Source: Aradus depressus (lineage: Eukaryota; Arthropoda; Insecta; Hemiptera; Aradidae). Taken from it: 64,000 nucleotides of DNA. Position 1 is the first letter of the stretch, and each line of letters opens with the position of its first letter. The translations under genes were made by a program, and so were the position numbers. Shown in pieces: positions 1-7,932 of this stretch. Location: assembly GCA_963662175.1 (NCBI GenBank), contig OY759217.1, forward strand, positions 15,316,562 to 15,380,561. The letters run 5' to 3'. The notes beneath the pieces are model-generated. The model was given only the letters and a program-made list of their open reading frames with translations, had not been told where the DNA came from and did not search any database.

Positions 1-291
1 GTTCTTCTCTTGTTTTGGAGATCATGCTACACTTCTCAATATTTTTAAAGGCTACAGTAAGACTCAGGGTAAACATGTGAGTACATATCTCGTTATTTAT
101 ATTAAATTTCATTAAATGGACAGTTTTAAAGATCCCTAAAAAATCTAGGCGCAAAAAAAAAAATAGTTTTTCTCTACTTTTTTCCGAAATTTGAAAAAAA
201 AAATGACTTAGGGCTTAGAGACACAAGCCATCGTTATCAACGTCCCGGATTTTCATGTCTGATTCAATTGATGTGAATATTAAATCTTAGG

Positions 292-711
292 ATGCGAACA
301 CATCGGTATGAATGTCCGATTAAATTTTTTGGGAGAGTTTGGATCAAATGGCAAATTCGGTGGCTCGGTATGACGGATAATAAGCTAAGGACCATCAAAA
401 GCTCCTCTCGAGTTTGGAACACTTCAATAAGAGAAAAAAGGAAAGAAGAAGTAATTTTAACTCGGTTACGTAGAGGGCAGAGCAGGCTGACCCATGGATA
501 TCTGATGGCTCGGGAACCCCCTCCTCTGTGTCAGTGCTGCGGGGTGGGACTGTCTGTCAGACACATTCTGACTGAATGCATGGCATATAGTCCCCAGCGT
601 GAAAATTGCAACCTTGCGGTGGACATTTCCGAAATTCTATCCGATAATATCTTCCAAATTACCCAACTATTTCATTTCTTGCAATTCACAAACCTCTTAT
701 CTAAATTATAA
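292..711 (+). pseudogene. I/Jockey-type LINE ORF2 C-terminal fragment
   Basis: A 139-codon open frame reads through the zinc-knuckle tail found after the RNase H or RT part of I/Jockey-superfamily non-LTR retrotransposons. The visible signature is RLRRGQSRLTHGYLM, then PPLCQCCGVGLSVRHILTEC, a CxxC-x-H-x-C arrangement with the usual spacing. The fragment has no endonuclease or RT and starts after an in-frame stop, so it is a 5'-truncated dead copy. In the family this region binds nucleic acid. It ends in a natural stop followed by a 3' UTR and poly-A tail, so the 3' end is intact. The clade (I versus Jockey) cannot be fixed from this much protein. Confidence 0.75.
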
Positions 712-876
712 AACAAAATTATCTTCATCACGTAGTCTTTCTATTCCGTACACATCTCCTTTATTATTATTAATCTGCGCCTATCCAAATTAGCCCGCTC
801 GGATCCCCACAGATCTGCATCCATCAGGCATCCATGACCCTCGTGGTCGAAATGCCTTAAAGAAGAGAAAAAAAAA
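712..876 (+). mobile_element. LINE 3' UTR and poly-A tail
   Basis: The sequence between the ORF2 stop and the A-run at about 868-876 is a short 3' UTR. A small hairpin (GACC-CTCGT-GGTC) precedes ATGCCTTAAAGAAG and the A tail, which resembles the 3' ends of I-type elements. No clear target-site duplication could be matched because the 5' junction is unclear. Confidence 0.55.
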
Positions 877-1967
877 TATAACATTTTTTTGGGTTTCGTG
901 TCGATATGGTGGCAATACTAATAAATAAAACTAAAAAGATGATATACAAAGCACTTTTTTATTGAACTCTTCACTTATATTGTCTAATTCCACAAACAGG
1001 GTAGGCATAGATATGAGATAAAAAATAATATTTTAATAAATAATGGAAGCTACATGAATATCAAATTCTTAGTATTAAAGGTACTACATATTTATATTTT
1101 ATTATAAATATTTTATTATAAATATTTTATAATAATATTTCTATAGTTACATATTCCTTCAGGATGAATTTTCGGGGCGTTCACGGGCCCGTCCTCAGGT
1201 CACAAAGAGGAAAATATAAAGAAAAAAATATATATTAAAAAAAACAAAAACAAATAAGGGTAAAGTAAGTAGTATATAAAACTAAAGAAATTGATCTTAA
1301 TAATAATAAAAGTAATTACGATTATAGGATATTGATGGAGAACCTTTGTCAAGAAAGTAGAAAGGAAAAATAAAAGTTTTTATATAAGTTACACAGTTTT
1401 ATACGCCATATATACACTCCCTCCAAAACTTTAATACATATTTGATCAAACATATTAAATTACATTCATTTTATCGGCAGTTATTAGAGTTTTTTATGTT
1501 AAGCCTCCCCCCCCCCCCCCCCCCCTCCCCTAATTCTCCCATCTTTCGTCCATTTGGCTGAAAAATTATAGGTCTCGTCATAAGAGGGTTCTGGATTCAC
1601 ATATAAAATTTTGTGAAGATACATTCATTCTATCGGGAGTTATCGTGTTCACAGACTCATGCACAGACACACAGAATTTTTTTTCATATATGGAATCTAG
1701 AGGTTGGAAAACATGAAATTCCGAAGAAAACTCCGCATCGTTGCAATGTTCGTATAGCTGGTGAAGTAAAACAAACGAAGTATAGAGATATCCTGGAAAC
1801 TTCATTAATATAGATCCACCCGTTTCTGAGTTATTAGGTAAACAATTCATGAAGAATAATCTTGAAATATCTCTTTAACGCCGCCCGAATACACTGTCAC
1901 AGAGTTTCAACTTCTAAGTTTTATGTACTCATATAATTTTAAATGTACGTGATACTTTTTTTGTTAG
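877..1967. other. Non-coding, with decayed dispersed repeats
   Basis: No credible coding frame. The stretch is AT-rich, with a homopolymeric C tract at 1507-1525. Two related copies of an ACATTCATTYTATCGG-type segment lie at 1462-1489 and 1621-1647; the second runs on into a run of CACAGACTCATGCACAGACACACAG type. This looks like an old dispersed repeat, possibly a LINE or SINE tail, that I cannot name. Confidence 0.4.
1507..1525. repeat. Poly-C tract (19 C)
   Basis: Uninterrupted run of 19 C, then TCCCC. It is one of three such runs in this AT-rich window (also 5291-5311 and 21725-21747). Confidence 0.9.
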
Positions 1968-2174
1968 GGTTGGTGTTACGAGAATTTTTTCAATAGTCGT
2001 AATCTGGATTATGCGTCTCGTGTGAGGAGGCAGCTACTGACCATAGTTCGCCGACTTGGCCTCAAGATGGGCTCCATCTCAGACCCGGATCATATGGAGT
2101 ACTTCAGGCGGTGTTTTCTGGAAGGGTTCTTCATGAATCTGGCCCAACTACAGAGGGACCGCACCTATCTAACT
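1968..2174 (+). CDS. DEAH-box RNA helicase, C-terminal exon (HA2/OB-fold)
   Basis: An internal exon. A T-rich tract and TTAG acceptor (AG at 1966-1967) precede it and a strong donor GTGAGT starts at 2175. In frame it encodes WCYENFFNSRNLDYASRVRR, then RRLGLKMGS, then RRCFLEGFFMNLAQLQRD. This is the conserved run between the HA2 domain and OB-fold of DEAH helicases of the DHX33/DHX35/DHX40 type (family pattern WCxENFxxxRxLxxAxxVRxQL, then RRCLxxGxFMN). Such ATP-dependent enzymes remodel RNA in splicing, ribosome assembly or sensing. The exon ends on a codon boundary (phase 0), matching the next exon. Its codons are GC-richer than the surroundings. The helicase core must lie upstream of the window. 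The exact paralogue is not resolved. Confidence 0.85.
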
Positions 2175-3367
2175 GTGAGTATGTTAAAAACACTCCTTCA
2201 TTTCACTTCTATTCAACATGACGTGTGTGACATTATTTTGTGAGAGATACTACCTCGCAGTACACAAGGTGATAGTTCTTTGCCGCACGGGTTGGGTCAT
2301 TAGGCATAGAATACACCTGTTTTTACATACACTTATATGTTGTTTAAAATTATCATCTTTATGCATATATCGGCTAATGCATGTTTGACTATCCCAGACT
2401 CCAGCCTTCCTTGGTTATTCAACATCGTCAGATATACAGCCATCATCATATTAACAACTAAATGTTTATATTTGTTTAAACTTAGTTTAACACTATCGGC
2501 TATTTATTTTATACACATTAGTACCTTACTGTCTGCCTGTTTCTTCACCGCTGTGCGCCAATTACCTATATATCCATAACATAAGAAAATAGATAATTGT
2601 AATACTATACTTGTGTTCTGAATTTGTTTGAAATAGGTTCATCGGTCTACTAACAAGAGAATTACACAAATTTAAGGAAATTGACTATTTTTGTTTTAAA
2701 TTAATTTATTTTATTATTTTTTATAATGGGAATATAAATTGAGTTTTACAACATCTAGCAAAAAAGGATCAATTCACCAAACGAATAACAACAGACTTTC
2801 TTAGACTTACTTAGAATTTCTCTTGTCAATAAATCACTGAACCAATTTTCACCAGTTTCGGAATACAAGTGTGTGTGGTCTATTCAGTTTCGTATGATTG
2901 CATTCCAAATATGGTTTAAATCAGTTCAGCAGTTTATTGAGAAGAATAATTCTCTTGGTGAAGGAAATCACTCAAACATATTAACTAGGTATATTAAATT
3001 CCTGGTGGTGGCCATACCGAATTCTACTGACCTCACCCTGGTTCTGTGTTAGCTCATAGCAACAATGGTTTAAGCGTGGGGCTCAAATGCGAGCGCCGCA
3101 TGATCAAAACGAAACAAATGAAATAAACACTAAGTTCTGCACAAAGTATGAGAAAATTCATTCAATAAATCGTATAAGTTACTTGTCCAACGTCTCTATT
3201 CGGTCAGACTGGGTCTTCGATCTACTTTTTTTCCTCAGATTAAAAAATGGAAGTTCTTAACATTCCCTGCGGGTCGCAAGAGAACCATGGGGGCCGTGGG
3301 TTTCAACCCCTGGTTCAAACCATCGCCATGAAAACTAATTTGTTTGACTTGTTGTTTTCCTTTTCAG
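2175..3367 (+). other. Intron between helicase exons
   Basis: Bounded by GTGAGT at 2175 and TTTTCAG at 3361-3367. It is AT-rich with no coding signal. About 2780-3110 holds a decayed dispersed repeat (text like CTGAACCAATTTTCACC), similar in style to the one at 1.4-1.9 kb. Confidence 0.7.
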
Positions 3368-3574
3368 GTAGGTACAAAGCAGATTGTGCATGTGCATCCC
3401 TCATCGGTGATGAAGCAGCGTCACAGCGAGATGGTGCTGTTCACAGAGTTGGTGGAGACCTCCAAGTGCTACATGAGGGGGGTCACTCCGATAGACCCTC
3501 TCTGGGTGAAGAACCTCGGCCACCTCGCTGGCTCCAGCTCCACCCTCGCCGCCAGCCTCTCCAGAGTCGACTAG
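3368..3574 (+). CDS. DEAH-box RNA helicase, last coding exon (OB-fold)
   Basis: The acceptor CTTTTCAG precedes a phase-0 frame that continues the exon at 1968-2174 and ends at a TAG (3572-3574). It encodes IVHVHPSSVM, then MVLFTELVETSKCYMRGVTP, then IDPLWVKNLG. The HPSSV and VxFTExxxTxKCYMRxVTxI patterns are the diagnostic end of the OB-fold in DHX33/35/40-type DEAH helicases. About 25 residues follow the W, as expected at the C-terminus of this group. No intact donor is needed, so this is probably the true 3' coding end. The high GC of the last 100 bases contrasts with the AT-rich flanks and suggests a conserved, expressed host gene. Confidence 0.85.
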   Translation, partial: VGTKQIVHVHPSSVMKQRHSEMVLFTELVETSKCYMRGVTPIDPLWVKNLGHLAGSSSTLAASLSRVD

Positions 3575-4883
3575 CTCCTCTACAAGTACCCATTAACTTG
3601 TATATTACTATAACTACAAAAAAAAAAAACTAGTCACATTGTATTACCTACAGTCAGTGAAGGGCACGAATAAGCTGATACATAATTTTTGGTTTAGTTC
3701 ATTGAGGTCTATATATTGATTGGCCTGGGTCCGAATTAGTTCGTGTGTAACAGGCCAGCAGTTTCATTCGATCTCAGAATGTCAAAAATTGTGCTTTAGC
3801 CCTCCAGATAGAACCCTACGCTTTTGTGTAAGGAAGGAATTTTTCGAAATACGTGCAAATTGCACTCGTATTTTTTTTGTCACCATTTAGTCTTGAGTGC
3901 GAAAAAAAGCTATAAAACTAGAAGAAAAAAATACGCATTTTTAATAAATTTATTCGTGCTCACCGCTGCCCAAGGTATAGGTTACTGCGTACAGTGTTAT
4001 ACCTAACACTTTAGAGTTTACCTGTAGTGTTATCGTTTAAAATCCACTTTTATATGAGGACTTTCTAATAAAAATACGAAAAAAAATTATAAATGAAATA
4101 TTGTCATAAAAAAAAGGTCCTCATTAGAAAATTTTATACAACTTCATTGGAAACTGTTTTTTAAAAATATTTTATGTATTTTATTAGTACTATTTTTTTA
4201 CTACACAATATAAGATATAAACTTAGTATTGGGTCCAAGAAGAGTTCAGAAATTTAGGTTAACATTAATAATTTCTTCATCATTAGAAGTGATTTATTCA
4301 GACTTATCCAGATTAGCTTGAAGATGGTCATTTATGAAGACAAGGTTGAAACGAAGTCACGTAACAAACTGAGCTTGAAAAAAAGACGCATATCAGTGAA
4401 AAACGTCGTCACCTAAGGAAATAGTAATAAAATTATCCCGAAAATGGCAACCGCGCATTTGGCATAATCAGGTGCAGAATTTTTAAGCAGAAGATATAGT
4501 TGTATGAATGCGATCGAAGATATATCTGTATGAATCGTAAAACAAATAAGGAACACTGGGCACCACAGCTAGTAGGTCCGAGCAGCGGTTGGCTCCCCTG
4601 CTAATTATCTTATTGTTACGTGACACTATTTCAGAATAGTACCCCATTCATGTAACATATTCTATGTCAAAATACACATTCGCACCAAAGTTTTGTGATT
4701 CTTTAGTATAAAGATTTTTTGTTTCTGTATTTGAAAGTTAAAATAATAAATTTGACATTTTTCAAGCCAAATCTGAAATATTTAAATCAAAAACGATATT
4801 TATTGTGGAATAGACAATATTTCAAAAAACGAAGTTTGTTTTATTTATAAATTTCTATAATATGTTCGCGTTTCTCAATTTAG
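3575..4883. other. Non-coding, helicase 3' flank
   Basis: AT-rich with several A/T homopolymers. No exon, domain or structured repeat is recognised. It may include the helicase 3' UTR (AATAAA-like motifs are frequent but not informative at this base composition). Confidence 0.5.
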
Positions 4884-5027
4884 GTTGCAAATCTGAGAGC
4901 CTTTTTCCAAGCTCTGTTTGATATGGGTCCATTTTTAGCTAATCTGGATATGTTACAGTCTTCGGTCGAGATAACTTATCTTAAACAGCTTATGCAGCGA
5001 TCAAGGAGGATATCTCCGTGTAAATAA
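4884..5027 (+). CDS. Candidate terminal exon, unknown product
   Basis: A TTTCTCAATTTAG acceptor is followed immediately by 47 open codons and a TAA. The frame reads VANLRAFFQALFDMGPFLAN, then LDMLQSSVEITYLKQLMQRS, a balanced and helical-looking composition unlike random AT-rich sequence. It could be an alternative last exon of the helicase gene or the end of another gene. Its sequence does not match the OB-fold tail I know for DHX proteins. I do not recognise the family. Confidence 0.35.
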   Translation, partial: VANLRAFFQALFDMGPFLANLDMLQSSVEITYLKQLMQRSRRISPCK

Positions 5028-5125
5028 TGCAAAAACACATATCTATTGATTGGTAACTTCGTTGAAGCGTGTTAGTCTCTCGCTTATCTGTGTCCTGTCG
5101 TAAACTTAAAATTAAAAATAATTTT

Positions 5126-5141
5126 GGGGACTACGGTCCCC
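5126..5141. other. Small GC hairpin
   Basis: GGGGAC-TACG-GTCCCC is a perfect 6-bp stem with a 4-base loop, in otherwise AT-rich DNA. Function unknown. Confidence 0.5.
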
Positions 5142-5172
5142 TTCGGTGTGTGACATGTATATAGATATTTGT

Positions 5173-5856
5173 TTATTTATAGTCAGCCCCTCTAAAACTA
5201 GGCATATTAGCTGAGGACGGGTCCATTGTCTCCTTGGGGGTATGTGGGCGGTATGTTGTATGGCTACGCCTTCCTCGCCACTCTCTCTCTCCCCCCCCCC
5301 CCCCCCCCCCCTCTCCATAAATGGGCCCCAAATATTTATTTATATTAGAAATTTTAGAATAGTATTGGATGAGTGATCCCTTTTTGTGTTCTATAAAGTT
5401 TTTGAAGGCCGTATGATCCATTGTGACTGAAAATATATGCATAAAATATTTGTGGACTAAACTTAAAGTGCTGCTATCTATCACTGAAGTGAAGAAACTA
5501 AGTGATCCACACTGGTTTTGAAAAAGGCAACCTATGTCAACATCAGGATGGTAATAACTCATTTTCCGATAAATTGTGGGTTGGTCCGCTCTGGCTCCAA
5601 ATTCCTCATATACAAGATCTAATGACGTGAGATGGAACAAAACTGCTTGGTGGGGGTAAAGGATAGGCATATATGTGCTGCTGACTTGGCAGCTGGGCGT
5701 CGTAGGTCTTCCCTTCTGAAGATTCGAAGTCCCTTGAGAATTGGGCAGGACCCATGGGTCGTAGAGCACTGGAGGTCGATTTGAGGTGAGTTGGATGGTC
5801 TCCAGTATACTACTACAAGTCTTGTAGTTGTTGCGGAGCTTGAGGTAGCTAGGCAT
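5173..5856 (-). CDS. Orphan ORF B, unknown (about 180 credible residues)
   Basis: An ATG directly preceded by in-frame stops opens a 227-codon frame. The first 180 residues look like real protein: varied composition, several aromatic and Cys residues, and patterns such as RPPVLYDPWVLPNSQ and SYYHPDVDIGCLFQNQCGS. The last 45 residues cross a poly-G tract and are probably read-through. No transposase, RT or host domain is recognised. It follows a second compact frame on the same strand (6054-6359) with a gap of about 200 bases and no clear splice sites. Tight spacing and lack of introns fit an endogenised viral fragment or a retroposed gene, but no homology can be claimed. Confidence 0.4.
   Translation of the reverse strand: MPSYLKLRNNYKTCSSILETIQLTSNRPPVLYDPWVLPNSQGTSNLQKGRPTTPSCQVSSTYMPILYPHQAVLFHLTSLDLVYEEFGARADQPTIYRKMSYYHPDVDIGCLFQNQCGSLSFFTSVIDSSTLSLVHKYFMHIFSVTMDHTAFKNFIEHKKGSLIQYYSKISNINKYLGPIYGEGGGGGGGEREWRGRRSHTTYRPHTPKETMDPSSANMPSFRGADYK
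5291..5311. repeat. (TC)n followed by poly-C (21 C)
   Basis: A short CT microsatellite runs into 21 consecutive C. On the minus strand this encodes the glycine run that ends the reading frame at 5173-5856, so residues after it are unlikely to be genuine protein. Confidence 0.9.
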
Positions 5857-6053
5857 TTAGTTTTAATTAAATGGGTACATAATGTTACTAAATGTATTAT
5901 AAATAGGTAAATAATTAAACAATAAAATATCCTATAATAGGTGTCATTATTAAAGAAGGTAATTAATTATGTCTAAAGCCTCAAGTTTAGTCAAGGATAC
6001 ATTGGGTAATAATAGTTTTTCAAATGTTAAGGGAATGAAGACTATTATTTTCG

Positions 6054-6359
6054 TTACAGCCTGTCGCATTCTGACAGATATTCATCTTGCGGGAGTTTAA
6101 TAAGAGAGGATCTTGGAATAAATAAAGGAATGGAGTTAGGTTGAATATTTAACGGAGGCGTGTTAAAGCTAACATAGATACTAAGTTCATAATTATATTT
6201 TACAAAAGGTTTGGATAATATGGTTGTGGATATAGATTTATCAGAGGAACCTGACAATAAGTTGGTTAAGCATTTGTCTTCTATAACTAATAAATGGTTA
6301 CAATAATAATTAGTAATGCTAAATGTACAATTTCCTACATACGTAGTTACATGATTCCT
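6054..6359 (-). pseudogene. Orphan ORF A, C-terminal part, cut by a LINE
   Basis: About 100 open codons run into the poly-A of the LINE inserted at about 6359, so the N-terminal part is missing here. Patterns such as YYCNHLLVIEDKC and SIPLFIPRSSLIKL look protein-like. After the stop at 6054 a shifted frame stays open for about 38 more codons (ending near 5940), which suggests one small indel near 6060. It is the upstream neighbour of ORF B on the same strand. No family is recognised. The interruption shows it predates the LINE. Confidence 0.35.
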
Positions 6360-6838
6360 TTTTTTTTTTTGTAATCATTTATCTTAAGTCACAACTATGC
6401 AAAAAATGCACAACCAGCGGCTGGGCTGACATATATACTATAAAAACGTGATATAAATAAAATAATAAAAATAAATATGAAATGAGAGGCTTGAGAGAGT
6501 AAAAACACCCAGCGGTGAACCCTCATGACGTCACTTCATAACAGGAGATCTCTGTGCCGAACTCCCTTTAATCTTCTTGGGCGATTGTGGGGTAAATTTG
6601 TATTTAAGATTTTGCAAACTTCCGGATTGGTGTGTAAGTAAATTTTGGTGTAGAAACGTTGATATAAATGTTTAATGGTTGTTCTATGGATGTGACGTTC
6701 AAGTCGCGGTGTAGTTTTGTTGCTAACGTATGGTGGGTATTGCGTGATCAGTCGGAGAGTCTTGGATTGAAATACCTGTATTCTCTTGATGTTCGAAGTC
6801 TTGGCTGTACCATATAGTTGTAAGCCATAGGTCCAGAG
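6359..6838 (-). mobile_element. 5'-truncated Jockey-clade LINE (copy 1)
   Basis: The minus-strand 3' end is marked by a T run at 6359-6370 and by a 3' UTR nearly identical to that of the full-length LINE at 7742 (shared GCACAACCAGCGGCTGGGCT region). The residual ORF2 tail reads WTYGLQLYGTAKTSNIKRIQ, then YPPYVSNKTTPRLERHIHRT, with small frameshifts relative to the other copy. Homology stops at about 6838, where a 45-bp segment repeated at 7691 begins. The copy is dead. Confidence 0.85.
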
Positions 6839-6883
6839 GGTTCCTCGCAAGTTTTCCTTTCACTCTTCTCTTCGTGACCCACC
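6839..6883. repeat. 45-bp direct repeat, copy 1
   Basis: Identical to 7691-7735. This copy abuts the truncated 5' end of LINE copy 1 and the end of the RT fragment. The second copy abuts the poly-A end of the full-length LINE. Confidence 0.85.
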
Positions 6884-7457
6884 TACTATATTTATGTCAT
6901 CAGCATAGGCAATAAGCTGAGCCATCCGATTGAAGACAGTTCCGGTCACCTGGATGCCTGAGTCTCTAATTGCTTTCTCAAGGGACAGGTTAAAAGGCAA
7001 ACATGTCAATGCATCGCCCTGCCTTACACCCTTATCTGACATGAACTCCTCAGATTTTTTGCCGCGGACCTGTCATGGTCATTCTTATTAGCCGGATCAG
7101 CTTGGAGGGGATGTTTAGTTCTGATAATGTCTTGTACAGCTTCTCTCTATCAACACTATCGTAGGCTGATTTAAAATCGATAAAGAGGTGATGCGTCTTC
7201 ATTCTGAACTCTTTGTCTCTCTCCAAGATTGTTCGCAGACTGAAAATCTTGTCTGTAGTGCTCTTACCTCGTATGAACCCACCTTGATAAGGACAAATCT
7301 CAAGCTCCGCAAAGGGAAGGAGCCGATGAAAAAGGGTGTTCGACAGGATTTTATACGCACATGGGAGAAGAGAGATTCCGCGGTAATTAGCACATTTTAA
7401 TTGGTCTGTCATGATAATATTGTGGAGAGCCTTAACCAGTTCGCTAAACGTATTCAA
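6884..7457 (-). pseudogene. Non-LTR reverse transcriptase fragment (second LINE family)
   Basis: Two frames encode RT motifs in order: CANYRGISLLPCAYKILSN, GGFIRGKSTTDKIFSLR, LFIDFKSAYDSVDREKLY (motif A Asp), then, after a frameshift at about 7040, GVRQGDALTCLPFNLSLEKA and LIAYADDINIVGGS (motif C YADD). The motif style matches insect RTE-like or other mobile-element endonuclease-RT proteins, distinct from the Jockey copies on both sides. N- and C-terminal parts are missing, and the end merges with the 45-bp repeat at 6839-6883. Not functional. Confidence 0.8.
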
Positions 7458-7529
7458 AGTCCTATGGGAAAACTAAAATTTTCTTTATTATTTCTAAGGC
7501 GAATTGTACCGTTACGTCCTGGGCTGTTA

Positions 7530-7634
7530 CAACATGCTCTGCAAGATTTTAGTCCTCTTGGTTCAATAACGCGGCAACTCCACAACATGCTCTGCAAGAT
7601 TTTGGTCCTCTTGGTTCAATAACGCGGCAACTCC
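7530..7634. repeat. 53-bp tandem duplication
   Basis: Two adjacent 53-bp copies differing at one base, beginning CAACATGCTCTGCAAG. They lie inside the candidate exon and shift its frame, because 53 is not a multiple of three. Confidence 0.9.
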
Positions 7635-7690
7635 TTCTTCAAGGTTTGACAGTTCTACGGGAGTGTATGCAGCCGAACCCTGATTTTTTC

Positions 7691-7735
7691 GGTTCCTCGC
7701 AAGTTTTCCTTTCACTCTTCTCTTCGTGACCCACC
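7691..7735. repeat. 45-bp direct repeat, copy 2
   Basis: Identical to 6839-6883. Its end overlaps the target-site duplication of the full-length LINE (7730-7741), so the target lay at the edge of this segment. Confidence 0.85.
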
Positions 7736-7932
7736 AAAACTTTTTTTTTTTTTTTTTTTGTATTTATTTATTTAAAGCCACAACTATGTAAAAAAAATGC
7801 ACAACCAGCGGCTGGGCTGACATGAGGTACTATACAAAAATAATAAAAATAAAATAAAATAATAAAAATAAATATGACATGAAAGGCTTGAGAGAGGAAA
7901 AACACCCAGCGGTGAACCCTCATGACATCACT

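Larger units (their letters stand above)
7462..7735 (-). pseudogene. Candidate host exon disrupted by LINE and tandem duplication
   Basis: If the full-length LINE at 7742-12163 is removed, the minus strand reads a T-rich tract, GTTTCAG, then an open frame starting TTTTGGTGGGTCACGAAG. That is a good acceptor followed by protein-like text (TKRRVKGKLARNRKNQGS, then YTPVELSNLEEGVAALLNQE). A 53-bp tandem duplication (7530-7634) breaks the frame; without it the frame would run to the TAG at 7462-7464. The product is not recognised. It could instead belong to an unrecognised transposon, since its first 45 bases are duplicated at 6839-6883. Confidence 0.35.

Noticed and set aside
2337..2579. 80-codon plus-strand frame inside the helicase intron
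   Set aside because: AT-driven composition, no motif, and lies within a well-supported intron.
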